The notes beneath the pieces were generated by a model. That model saw only the letters and a list, made by a program, of their open reading frames with translations, had not been told where the DNA came from and did not search any database. The translations under genes were made by a program, and so were the position numbers. Below, one piece after another: positions 1 through 8,319 of a DNA stretch of 64,000 nucleotides. The stretch's first letter is position 1. Each line of letters starts with the position of its first letter. The DNA is from Halodesulfovibrio marinisediminis DSM 17456. GTDB taxonomy: Bacteria > Desulfobacterota > Desulfovibrionia > Desulfovibrionales > Desulfovibrionaceae. Where the stretch lies: positions 558,001-622,000 of the forward strand of contig NZ_FSRG01000005.1 of NCBI RefSeq assembly GCF_900129975.1. The letters run 5' to 3'.

Positions 1-59
1 AAATTACGTTCTTATTTGTACGAAAATAGATACTGAAACTCATTAGAAAGGAGCCTGAT

Positions 60-392
60 ATGGCATTAACAACCATTGAATTACCAAATTGTACGGTTCT
101 TGCCATGAGCAATCGTTTGGATGGTTCCCATACAAAAGAGCTTGAAACAAAAGTTGAAGAATTGATTGGTGGCGGAAATTCCCGCTTGCTATTTGACTTT
201 GAAGAACTTGATTATATTAACAGCGCAGGGTTGCGTGTTCTTGTAATGGCGTATCAACAGCTTCATCCAGCCGGTGGAAAAGTAGCAGTATGTTGCGCAC
301 GTGATTACATTCAAGAAGTATTTGAAATTTCAGGGTATGATCAGTTGTTTGGCATGTATTCAACTCGCGATGCTGCCGTGAATGAATTTTAA
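60..392 (+). CDS. STAS-domain anti-sigma factor antagonist-like protein
   Basis: A 110-residue single-domain STAS protein of the SpoIIAA/RsbV type. In these families it is a cytoplasmic partner-switching protein, controlled by phosphorylation of a serine, that binds an anti-sigma factor or other kinase. The phospho-site region is visible as YINSAGLR around residues 52-59, with the expected serine. The start is supported by a strong AGGAG about 7 bases upstream. No kinase or phosphatase partner lies beside it in this window, and the left neighbour is cut off, so its target is unknown. A second STAS domain, lacking this serine, is fused to the response regulator at 10332. Family call is firm; specific role is not. 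Confidence 0.88.
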   Translation: MALTTIELPNCTVLAMSNRLDGSHTKELETKVEELIGGGNSRLLFDFEELDYINSAGLRVLVMAYQQLHPAGGKVAVCCARDYIQEVFEISGYDQLFGMYSTRDAAVNEF

Positions 393-559
393 AAAGGTTG
401 CAGCATTCTATGCATTCGGACGTATCAGGCTGTATTGATAGTGCAGGACGAGTGTTGCCTATTATATGTACCATTCTGTAAAAATTCTATTGTGCTTATT
501 ACAAGTAGTATGTTCCTGCCAGAAATTTTTGGAAGGCATCTATTCTATTGCTTGTGTTT

Positions 560-597
560 AAAAAAATCCGATCAGGGAATCCTGATCGGATTTTTTT
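560..597. terminator. Bidirectional rho-independent terminator
   Basis: A perfect inverted repeat: an arm of seven A then TCCGATCAGG, a GAAT loop, and the exact complement ending in seven T. It lies between the convergent STAS gene and mobB, so it can stop transcripts from both sides. It touches the mobB stop codon. Confidence 0.9.
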
Positions 598-1309
598 ATT
601 TGGAAATTTTGATTTCAACGTCGCTACCCGGTGCATAGCCTTTCAAGGAACCAAGCATTCCTTCAATAGCGCCGCGGATGATATTCTCAACAAAGGGGTT
701 CAAGCCGACAGGCGAGCCGTTGACCGTGATGGTCATTGCGGAATTATTAATGGATTTGCAGGCCTTCATGGTGGCTTTACCTGCAACAATTTTTTGAGAA
801 ATAATCTCACAGCTTTCTTCGCCGCAAGCCCCGCAGTCGAGTGCAGGAAGCATAAACGCCTTTTCTTCAATACAGTCCACAAGCTCTTCAAGCGTTGCAT
901 CGGAATAGTTTGGAAGTTCTTCTGCTTTAATTTCTCCAAATGAAGCAATGGCAAGTCCTCTATCCATTACTTTTTGTTCATCAGGACTACGAAGAAGGAT
1001 GACGCGTGGCAGCCAGCTCATTGTCTTTCCGCCTTCAACAAGCAGATAGTCAGCCTGTGCTAACGGGAGTACATCCGGTAGCATTTTTTTCTCCCCCCAG
1101 TGAACAGTGCATTCGTTTCCACCAAGTCCGATAACAGTTCTGCCTTCCTTCATAAAGAGACCGGTGTCTGTATCTGGTTTGGCTAAACCGGTGTGTGTGA
1201 ATTTGGCAATCGTCACGGTCTTGCCGCGTGCTTCAAGGGCATCTGCAAGTTTGCGGGTGAGGGTAGTTTTGCCTGATTTTTTGTATCCAACAATGCTGAC
1301 TGCTTTCAT
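596..1309 (-). CDS. mobB: MobB-like molybdopterin-guanine dinucleotide protein with C-terminal Fe-S domain
   Basis: The N-terminal half is a MobB-type GTP-binding P-loop protein (Walker A GYKKSGKTT, residues 8-16). In the family it assists MobA in attaching GMP to molybdopterin for bis-MGD enzymes such as formate dehydrogenase. The protein is 237 residues, longer than ordinary MobB (about 170). The extra C-terminal part carries C159-x2-C162-x4-C167-x16-C184, the spacing of the putative Fe-S cluster domain PF04060. It is downstream of fdhAB on the same strand but separated by about 375 bases and a hairpin, so it is probably transcribed on its own. The MobB assignment is solid; the role of the Fe-S module is unknown. 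Confidence 0.85.
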   Translation of the reverse strand: MKAVSIVGYKKSGKTTLTRKLADALEARGKTVTIAKFTHTGLAKPDTDTGLFMKEGRTVIGLGGNECTVHWGEKKMLPDVLPLAQADYLLVEGGKTMSWLPRVILLRSPDEQKVMDRGLAIASFGEIKAEELPNYSDATLEELVDCIEEKAFMLPALDCGACGEESCEIISQKIVAGKATMKACKSINNSAMTITVNGSPVGLNPFVENIIRGAIEGMLGSLKGYAPGSDVEIKISK

Positions 1310-1684
1310 AGCGCAAACCTCAATAGGTTGTTTAAAAAATCTATGTTCTCCTTCGGCAAAGGAAAAATCAAGTACTGTTCTTTCAAAACAGAACAGTTTT
1401 CTAGTGGAGCAATGTACGTGCGTATGCTCAAGGGAGTTTCGGTCTTTACAAAATAGCGGGCTACATTAGGTCGGTGGACTGTCGAACTAGTTTGAAAATG
1501 TAGTCTTTTCTTACTTAAAATGATTCTTTGCGGCCAAAAGGGCGGGGGCTTGTGAGGGCTGGGCAGACTCTTTGCCTGTTGGAGGATTGCCGATGGTTAT
1601 GAGGTTATAAATTTAGCCAACCGCAGCAAAGAAGAGAGGCACGCAGCATCTGCTGCGTGCCTCATGTCTGAGGGGCTGAAGCTA
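1310..1684. other. Intergenic region between mobB and fdhB
   Basis: No credible coding sequence. It holds the mobB leader (GAGG Shine-Dalgarno near 1320), an 8-bp inverted repeat at 1374-1397 (ACTGTTCT and AGAACAGT around 8 bases) that could be an operator, and the fdhB-side hairpin at 1636-1663. Confidence 0.5.
1636..1663 (-). terminator. Hairpin downstream of fdhAB
   Basis: Thirteen-base perfect arms (GAGGCACGCAGCA and its complement) around a 2-base gap, just past the fdhB stop. On the minus strand the hairpin is followed by TCTTCTTT, a weak U-rich tract. Best read as the fdh operon terminator or a 3' stabilising hairpin. Confidence 0.65.
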
Positions 1685-2395
1685 CTATGCTTTTGTTGTT
1701 CCGAGTAAGCGGGCAAACATCTGCTTACGGTTCATCATGGTTGGTGAAGCTGCTGCAATTGCCTTTTCAAAGTACTTGGTCGGGTCTTGCTGGAATAGAT
1801 AGACAACGCGTACATCGTCCGGATCACCAAGAATAGCGCTGGGATAACGTTTCTTAGCAGCAGCAAGGCGTTCTTGTGCCAGAGCATCAATCTCTTCTTC
1901 TTCCCCGAAGGTCATTGCACCTGTCGGGCAGGAAAGCACGCAGGCTGGCTTCATGCCGTTCTGAATGCGGTCAATGCACATGTCACATTTGGAGAGTTGT
2001 CCGGTTGCAGGATCCTTACGTGGAATATCGTACGGACATGCTTCGCGGACACCATCTGCATCTACGTTTTTGGTGTATTCAGTAAATATGACAGCACCGG
2101 TTGCTTCATCCTGAATTACAGCGCGCTCGTCATCTAGTTCTGCCTGTCCGAGGCAAGGCGGCTCGTAACAGTGGCGGCATTGTTCCGGGAAGAACAGCCA
2201 GTCAACTTTGCCTTCATTTACCACTTCTTCAAAGCGGACGAGCCGCAATGTGTTGAAGCTTAAATCCTTAGGGTTTTGGTGGGAGCCCCAGTTGACTGTT
2301 TGTTCAGCTGGAAGCTTTTTCCATTGCTTGCACGCTACCTGACAGCCACGGCATGCTGTGCAGCGGGTAAGGTCGACAAGGAATTTTTTAGCCAT
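1685..2395 (-). CDS. fdhB: Formate dehydrogenase iron-sulfur (beta) subunit
   Basis: A 236-residue ferredoxin-like electron transfer subunit. It carries four cysteine groups typical of FdhB/FdnH beta subunits: CTACRGCQVACKQW near residue 12, CRHCYEPPC, a CPYDIP segment, and CDMCIDRI followed by CVLSCPTGA. These should bind [4Fe-4S] clusters and move electrons from the catalytic subunit. No C-terminal membrane anchor is visible, consistent with soluble periplasmic FdhAB enzymes of Desulfovibrio that pass electrons to cytochrome c3. It starts 3 bases after the fdhA stop, so the two are translationally linked. The protein has no signal peptide and would ride out with Tat-exported FdhA. Confidence 0.93.
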   Translation of the reverse strand: MAKKFLVDLTRCTACRGCQVACKQWKKLPAEQTVNWGSHQNPKDLSFNTLRLVRFEEVVNEGKVDWLFFPEQCRHCYEPPCLGQAELDDERAVIQDEATGAVIFTEYTKNVDADGVREACPYDIPRKDPATGQLSKCDMCIDRIQNGMKPACVLSCPTGAMTFGEEEEIDALAQERLAAAKKRYPSAILGDPDDVRVVYLFQQDPTKYFEKAIAAASPTMMNRKQMFARLLGTTKA

Positions 2396-2398
2396 GGC

Positions 2399-5300
2399 TT
2401 ACGCTCTCTTTATCTTGCTCACGTTAACCATGAACGCCTTAGTTTCCGGAATACCGGTGTTAGGATCGCCCACAGAAGGTGTGAGGAGGTTTGCAGAATC
2501 GCCACCGTGTTTTGGTGTCACCCAGCCATAGTGCCAAGGGAGGCCGACGAGATGAACGTCTTGCCCGTGCACTTTATAAGGCTTGATGCGTTTGGTTACG
2601 ATGGCAACACACTCGAGTTCGCCGCGTAGGCTGGCAACTTTAACGGTTTCGCCATTAGCGATATTTTCTTTTTTCGCCAGTTCTTCACTGATTTCACAGA
2701 ACAGTTGTGGTTCTGCTTCAATCAACCACCCTTGATAACGGGTCATGAGACCAGTCTGCCAATGCTCGGTTACGCGGTAGGTAGTACCGACGTATGGGAA
2801 GTGAGGGTTGGCAACTGCTTTTTCTTCCGACTTAATCTGGAATGCAGTCGGGTTATGCAGCTGAGAAGAGAACGGGTTCTTGGCTATAGGACATTCGAGC
2901 GGTTCATAGTGCTCTGGGAATGGACCTTCTGCTCGACCTGGACCGTAAATTTGACCGAAGCCGTGCTTGCGCATGATGAAGGCATGTTTTGTGCCCGGTT
3001 TCCAGCCACCATCAGGAACGTCGCCTTGCCATTTGGTGTTGTCACCAGTCCACTCAATAACCGCTTTTTTAGGTGCGTATGGCTTACCGGTAAGATCAAC
3101 AGATGCACGGTTATAGAGAATGCGGCGGTTTACAGGCCAGCACCATGCCCAGTTAGGGTACAGGCCGATATTTGCCTGTGCGCCATTTTGGGTTTTGTCA
3201 CGGCGTGCAGCCATGTTGCCTTTGTCTGTATATGAGCCACAGTAGAGCCAGTTGCCTGAACAAGTGGAACCATCGTCTTTGAGGTACGCAAAGCTTGGAA
3301 CCTGTTGGCCTTTTTTGAATTTTTTGCCCTTAACTTCGGTATCCTTTATGAAGTAACCGTTAATAAGTTTGGCAATGCCATGAGGGTTAAAGTGGCCGTG
3401 ACTGTTCTGCCAGTCTTTTAATCCGAGGCCTACGATAGGATCAGGATATGCGCCGCCCTCTGTTTTGTAGATCTGCTGGAGTTTGTCGGTGAGTTTAAGG
3501 ATGATGTCACCGTCAGGAAGTGTCTGACCATATGGCTTTGGCCCCTGATGACGCCACTGCATCCAGCGGCCGGAGTTAGTAACGGAGCCCTCTTTTTCAA
3601 TAGAAACAGCACATGGCAAGAAGAATACTTCTGTCTTGATGTCCTTAGGATTCATGTTAGGACCGCGCCAGAAGGAGGCTGTTTCGTTGTCAAAGATGTT
3701 TACGTTAACAAGCCAGTCCAGCTTGGTCATTGCTTCACGGTTTTTGTTGGCGTTTGCCCCACCGCAGGCAGGGTTTTGTCCCCATGCAAAGAAACCTTCA
3801 AACTGGCCGTTGAGCATTTTTTCAAACATAGACAGCCAGTAATACTCAGTCATCGGCTTGTGCGCATCAAGCTTCGGAAGCATTTCATACCCTTTTTCAG
3901 GAGAAGCTTCCGGATACATTGCTTTCACAAAGCTGGCTACGTACTTTGGTTTGTTACCCCACCAGTTAGCTGACATAGGGTCTGCGGATTGTGGAGTACA
4001 ATTCTTGTTGTAGGCTGCGAGGTCTGCCCATTTGGATTTTGGTGTGCCAAGGTAGCCCGGCAAAATGTGGACGAGCAGACAGTGGTCTGTGGAACCTTGT
4101 ACGTTGGATTCTCCGCGCAGGGCGTTAACACCGCCACCTGCAACACCAATGTTACCGAGCAGAAGCTGAACAATTGCCATAGTGCGGATGTTCTGAACTC
4201 CAACTGTATGTTGCGTCCAACCCATTGCGTACATGATGGTTGCAGATTTATCCGGCGCACCGGATGCTGCATATGTTTCGTAAACCTTGAGAATATCTTC
4301 TTTAGGAGTGCCGGTAACGGTAGAAACTGTATCCACGTCGTACCGTGCGAAGTGCTTTTTAAGCAGGTTAAATACACAGCGCGGGTTCTTCAATGTATTA
4401 TCTCGAACTGGAACGCCTTTTTCATCCAGTTCAAAAGCCCACTTGGACTTGTCGTAAGCACCTTTTTTAGGGTCAAAACCGGAGAACACTCCGTCATCAA
4501 AGTCAAAGTCTTTTCCGACAACGAAAGATGCGTTGGTGTAGTTTACTACGTAGTCGTGGAAGTATTTGTCGTTATCTAGAATGTATTTGACCATACCGCC
4601 AAGGAACGGAATATCAGCACCGGAACGGATAGGTGCGTAGACATCACATTTAGCGGAGGTACGGGTAAAGCGAGGGTCAACGTGGATTAGGGTTGCGCCC
4701 TTGTCTCTAGCCTTCATTACCCATTTAAAGGAAATAGGGTGGTTTTCGGCAGCGTTACTGCCCATGATTAATACACAGTCACTGTTCTTAAGGTCGATCC
4801 AGTGGTTAGTCATCGCACCGCGTCCAAACGACTCTGCCAGAGCCGCTACAGTTGCGCTGTGTCAGATACGTGCTTGGTGTTCTACGTACACCAAGCCAAG
4901 GGATCTGAGTAGTGACTGATAGGCCCAGCATTCTTCGTTATCCATGGCTGCTGAGCCTGCGGAGGCGATTGCTTCAGTGCGGTTAACTGATTCGCCTTTT
5001 TCGTTTTTAAGTTGGAAAGATTTGTCGCGGGTTTTTTTGACACGTTTAGCTATTTCGGTGAGTGCCCAGTCCCATGAGACTTGCTTCCATTCTGTGCTGT
5101 TAGGTGCACGGTATAATGGAGTTTGAGGACGGTTTGCGTTTTCTGCAAGCTGCCAGATGGAGGCACCTTTAGCGCAAAGAGCACCTTCGTTAATTGGGTG
5201 ATCCGGATCACCTTCTACGTTGATAGCGCGACCCGCACCGTCTTTAGCAGTGTGCACGATAAGGCCGCAGCCTACTGCGCAGTAACAGCAGATAGAAGTT

Positions 5301-5437
5301 GTCTGCTTTGCCCACTTAAGCTTTTGGAGCTCAGCTTTCGCAACGGTCGGCTTTAAGGAGATGCCGAGTCCGCCAAATGCAGACGCGGTGGCAGCGCCTG
5401 CAGAAAGCTTGAGGAATTGCCTACGGGAGACTGTCAT
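2399..5437 (-). CDS. fdhA: Formate dehydrogenase catalytic (alpha) subunit, selenoprotein
   Basis: One 1012-residue molybdenum/tungsten bis-MGD enzyme that oxidises formate to CO2. The reading frame is interrupted only by UGA at 4862-4864, at the position of the catalytic selenocysteine (Sec192). The following residues HSATVAALAESFGRG match the conserved active site of this family. The N-terminus is a Tat signal (SRRQFLKLS), so the enzyme is folded, then exported to the periplasm. A [4Fe-4S] site is visible as C50-x2-C53-x3-C57 with C88. The start at 5437 is chosen because AGGAGGA lies 5-8 bases upstream and the Tat motif follows at once; the in-frame ATG at 5494 lacks these. Simple ORF callers split this gene in two. 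The maturation genes fdhD and fdhE lie 10 kb away. Confidence 0.95.
4829..4845 (-). promoter_or_regulatory. Candidate bacterial SECIS apical hairpin
   Basis: In the fdhA mRNA, 16 bases after the UGA, CGGCUCU and AGAGUCG can pair (one G-U) around a 3-base GGC loop. Position and shape fit the SelB-binding SECIS of bacterial formate dehydrogenases. This is a hand-folded prediction. Confidence 0.65.
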
Positions 5438-5462
5438 TGTTCCTCCTGATAATGAAGTGTTG

Positions 5463-5693
5463 TTATCTGCCTCTGATTTCTCGACCAAGCGCAATCAACA
5501 GCCTGAATCCGTATCCGTTACATATCGGCATGAAATCAGGTCGCAATGGTTGCTGGGGGGACTCTGCTTCAGCAGCAATGGGGACGAGCCTGCTGAACTC
5601 TGCACGTGCGTTAACGCAGGGCAGGGCTATTCCGAGTCCTGAAAAAGGAAGCAAATTCACTTCATTGTGTTGAGAACGAGTTCTACGTTCCAT
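5463..5693 (-). CDS. Small uncharacterised ORF preceding fdhA
   Basis: A 76-residue ORF reading toward fdhA and ending 25 bases before its start. The ATG has a GGAAAGGA Shine-Dalgarno about 9 bases upstream. The product is arginine- and proline-rich with an even mix of hydrophobics and no clear domain, signal peptide or metal motif. It could be a real small protein of the fdh operon, a translated leader, or chance. I do not recognise it. Confidence 0.4.
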   Translation of the reverse strand: MERRTRSQHNEVNLLPFSGLGIALPCVNARAEFSRLVPIAAEAESPQQPLRPDFMPICNGYGFRLLIALGREIRGR

Positions 5694-5958
5694 AACAAAA
5701 ATCCTTTCCCAAATTGATCACTGTGTTGGAGACACGAGGTAATCGTAATGATGAGGATATGTTGCGATGAAAAAACTCATTCTACAAAAAAAAGGAACTT
5801 AGAATATCTATTGCACTCGGTAGGTGGTGTTTAGTTTTAAAATTCAATATATTAGTAGTTTTCAGAAGTTGATTGCGCATGATGTGACACTTTATATACG
5901 CACGGTTTGGCACCTGTTAGGCGTAATTATCTACCATGTGAAAGGCTGTAGTTTGTAT
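5694..5958. other. Upstream region of the fdh operon
   Basis: AT-rich, non-coding, between the transposase-derived gene and the fdh operon (both minus strand). It must contain the fdh promoter. I could not place a convincing sigma-54 (TGGCAC-N5-TTGC) or sigma-70 motif by eye. Confidence 0.4.
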
Positions 5959-6834
5959 TTACTTTTTAAATGGGTCGAAGTCAGGAACAAGGTCGCACAA
6001 CTGGGACAACAACATGGAAAGTATATCTCCATCTCGGTTGTTATAGCGGAATTCAAGTTCCTTGAGATAAAGCGGGAAACGTTGAGGCGTAATGCCTTTA
6101 AAGCGTTTTAAGCGTGAGTGTGCGAATTCCCAGAAGGAACCTTCTTTGATCGGAAATTCGTGGTCGTATTTTCGTATATATTCATACGGAAGGGAGTCAT
6201 CGCCGCACAGAATCAGTGCATCATACTGACGGTACTTACCTGTATATATAATGTTACCAGCACGGAAGAGGGAAAGATGGAAACTGTGGTTGAAGTGGAA
6301 GACGGTTTCCGCTTCAATACCACTGATAAGGTCAATAAAAACCCAGCCGTTGCGTTCCATAATGCCGAATACAGGAATGGCGCCTTTGGCTCGTGCTGGT
6401 GGTGCACCAGTGAGCTTTTTCCCTTTAATGTACTTACCTAGTCCTGTTTCCGGCCCGAGCAGTTGACGGGCGTCAGTTGCGTGCGCAAGCAGGGCGAAAC
6501 GGATTGTGGTCACTGCCTTGTAGGCAGCGTTGTAGGAAAGGTTAACTTCCTGTGCCAGCTCGTGCACGGTATATTCCTGCAGGAACATGTGCGCCAGATG
6601 GAGCCATGTGGACGATGAAAGGCTGCCGTTGTTAATCCAACGGCCGCTGAAATCTTGAAAGGTATATTTGCAATTCGCACAACGGTATCGACCTCCCGAA
6701 AGCGTATAAAGTTTGTGTTGTCCGCATCTTGGACAAAACTGTACGCCGGAAGGCCAGCAAAAAGAAAGAAGGTATTCTAATGCGGCTTCTTCAGAATCAA
6801 GCATTGAGGTGTCGAAAACTGCTGTTTCTTGCAT
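5959..6834 (-). CDS. IS1595/ISXO2-type transposase-derived protein, likely domesticated
   Basis: A 291-residue protein with the layout of IS1595-group transposases: an N-terminal zinc ribbon (FCPRCG then CANCKYTF, residues 33-61), a helix-turn-helix-like segment, and an RNase H-like DDE domain ending in SRLKR...YLKELEFRYNNR. At the first acidic position the usual DET reads PET. At the second, the usual YTDGYRAY reads YTGKYRQY. The third glutamate appears kept (EFAHSRLKR). Loss of two of three metal ligands suggests it cannot transpose. I saw no terminal inverted repeats or target duplications. It sits alone upstream of the fdh operon on the same strand, so a DNA-binding regulatory role is possible but only inferred. 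Confidence 0.7.
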   Translation of the reverse strand: MQETAVFDTSMLDSEEAALEYLLSFCWPSGVQFCPRCGQHKLYTLSGGRYRCANCKYTFQDFSGRWINNGSLSSSTWLHLAHMFLQEYTVHELAQEVNLSYNAAYKAVTTIRFALLAHATDARQLLGPETGLGKYIKGKKLTGAPPARAKGAIPVFGIMERNGWVFIDLISGIEAETVFHFNHSFHLSLFRAGNIIYTGKYRQYDALILCGDDSLPYEYIRKYDHEFPIKEGSFWEFAHSRLKRFKGITPQRFPLYLKELEFRYNNRDGDILSMLLSQLCDLVPDFDPFKK

Positions 6835-7071
6835 ACAGGTTAATTACTGCTAAATTGACACTAGCGCAAGAACTACATTGTTTTTAGTTGGTTGCACAAT
6901 CAAGTGTAGTTATATTTATGCGTTATAAATTTCTCAAAATACTGTATAGATCAGCATAGGATCTATGTAAGACATAGCATTTACTTACAAAGAACTTGCG
7001 AATAACTACCTGAGAGTATACATCTTTTAATAAGATAAACAGTGTTTTTTCTGCTTTTTCAGGGAGAGTGT

Positions 7072-8319
7072 ATGCGAGGAGCATTCAAGTTTGCGGCTTG
7101 GGCAGTGCTTGTTTTTGCACTGTTAGGATGTGAGACAGAAGTAAAACAACTTGTGCAGCACACTACGGTGCCCGGTGTCTCTTCTACAGAAATCACCCTT
7201 GGTTCTTCGCTCGCTTTGGAGGGGCACGCAAGTTATCTTGGAACGCAGACCCTACGTGGGGCGTTGAGTTACCTGCGTAATGTAAATGCTCTTGGCGGGG
7301 TGCATGGTCGGCTGATTACCTTGCAGGCTATTGATGACGGATATGATCCCACCAGATGCCTTGCTAATACGCATCAGCTTATTAGCACAGGCAATGTTTT
7401 TTCTCTCTTCGGGTTCGTTGGAACCCCGACCACAGTTCGTGTCTTACCGCTTATAGAAGATGCACAAATCCCGCTTGTTGGAGCCTTTACTGGTGCCAAT
7501 GCGTTACGTGTGCCTTTTAATCCTTTTGTTTTTAATATTCGGGCATCGTATTATCAGGAAACCAAAGCTGCTGTTGATCTGCTCGTTTCCCGCATGAAGC
7601 GTAAACGCATTGCAGTTTTTTATCAGTATGATGCTTATGGATTTGACGGACTTATGGGAACTGAACTTGCTTTGCGTGAAGTAGGGCTTGCACCAGTTGC
7701 TCGGGGCTCATATGTTCGGGGCGGAGTAGATATCGATGAAGCATTGCATCGTATAGTCGGCGCACAACCTGACGCAGTTGTTCTTGTCGGCACCTACGAG
7801 CCATGTGCTGAATTTATTAAGAAAGCGAACGCCCTCGGGCTTGACGCCGTTTTTTTTAATTTATCGTTCGTTGGTGCGGAAGAGCTTGCCAGACGTCTGC
7901 CGGACGACATAAAGGGAAACGTGCTTGTATCACAAGTTGTGCCCCCACCATCTGCACCTCAGGTTCATGATTTGATGGGAATTGCGGATGACTATCTACG
8001 CCATTTGAAAGAGTTTTATCCGGATGATGTTCCTAGCGCGGTTGGGCTAGAGGGCTATCTGAATGCACGGGTTCTCGTTGAAGGTCTGCGCAGAGCAGGC
8101 CGTAATTTAACCCGCGAAAGTTTTATGAAGGCTCTGGAGTCGATGAACGAGTTTCCGCTTGGCGGTTGCGCATCTGTAGCGTTTACTCCTGAAGACCATC
8201 AGGGGCTGGATATGGTGTATTTTACCGTGTTGGATGACGGCGAATTTAAATTGATTGATGATACTGACCGATTGTTGAAGCGTCGTGCTTTGGTCAAACT
8301 TGAGGAGCCTATTCAGTAA
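7072..8319 (+). CDS. ABC-type (Leu/Ile/Val-like) substrate-binding lipoprotein, likely sensor input
   Basis: A periplasmic binding protein of the branched-chain amino acid/Peripla_BP_6 family, about 415 residues, with a lipoprotein signal (FALLGCETE). The start at 7072 is preferred over the in-frame start at 7042: GGAGAG lies just upstream and the signal peptide begins there. Mature features include the typical LGSSLALEGHASYLG opening, which parallels the LivJ ligand pocket. No transporter permease or ATPase is nearby. Instead, the stop codon overlaps the start of a histidine kinase by one base. I infer that the lipoprotein presents ligand to the kinase. The ligand is unknown. Confidence 0.85.
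   Translation: MRGAFKFAAWAVLVFALLGCETEVKQLVQHTTVPGVSSTEITLGSSLALEGHASYLGTQTLRGALSYLRNVNALGGVHGRLITLQAIDDGYDPTRCLANTHQLISTGNVFSLFGFVGTPTTVRVLPLIEDAQIPLVGAFTGANALRVPFNPFVFNIRASYYQETKAAVDLLVSRMKRKRIAVFYQYDAYGFDGLMGTELALREVGLAPVARGSYVRGGVDIDEALHRIVGAQPDAVVLVGTYEPCAEFIKKANALGLDAVFFNLSFVGAEELARRLPDDIKGNVLVSQVVPPPSAPQVHDLMGIADDYLRHLKEFYPDDVPSAVGLEGYLNARVLVEGLRRAGRNLTRESFMKALESMNEFPLGGCASVAFTPEDHQGLDMVYFTVLDDGEFKLIDDTDRLLKRRALVKLEEPIQ

Noticed and set aside
2705-3235. 176-residue plus-strand ORF inside fdhA
   Set aside because: It lies fully antisense to the catalytic subunit and has no ribosome site or known motif; a shadow frame.
4862-4864. Frameshift or nonsense mutation splitting fdhA
   Set aside because: The UGA is exactly at the catalytic selenocysteine position, followed by the conserved HSATVAAL stretch and a SECIS-like hairpin.
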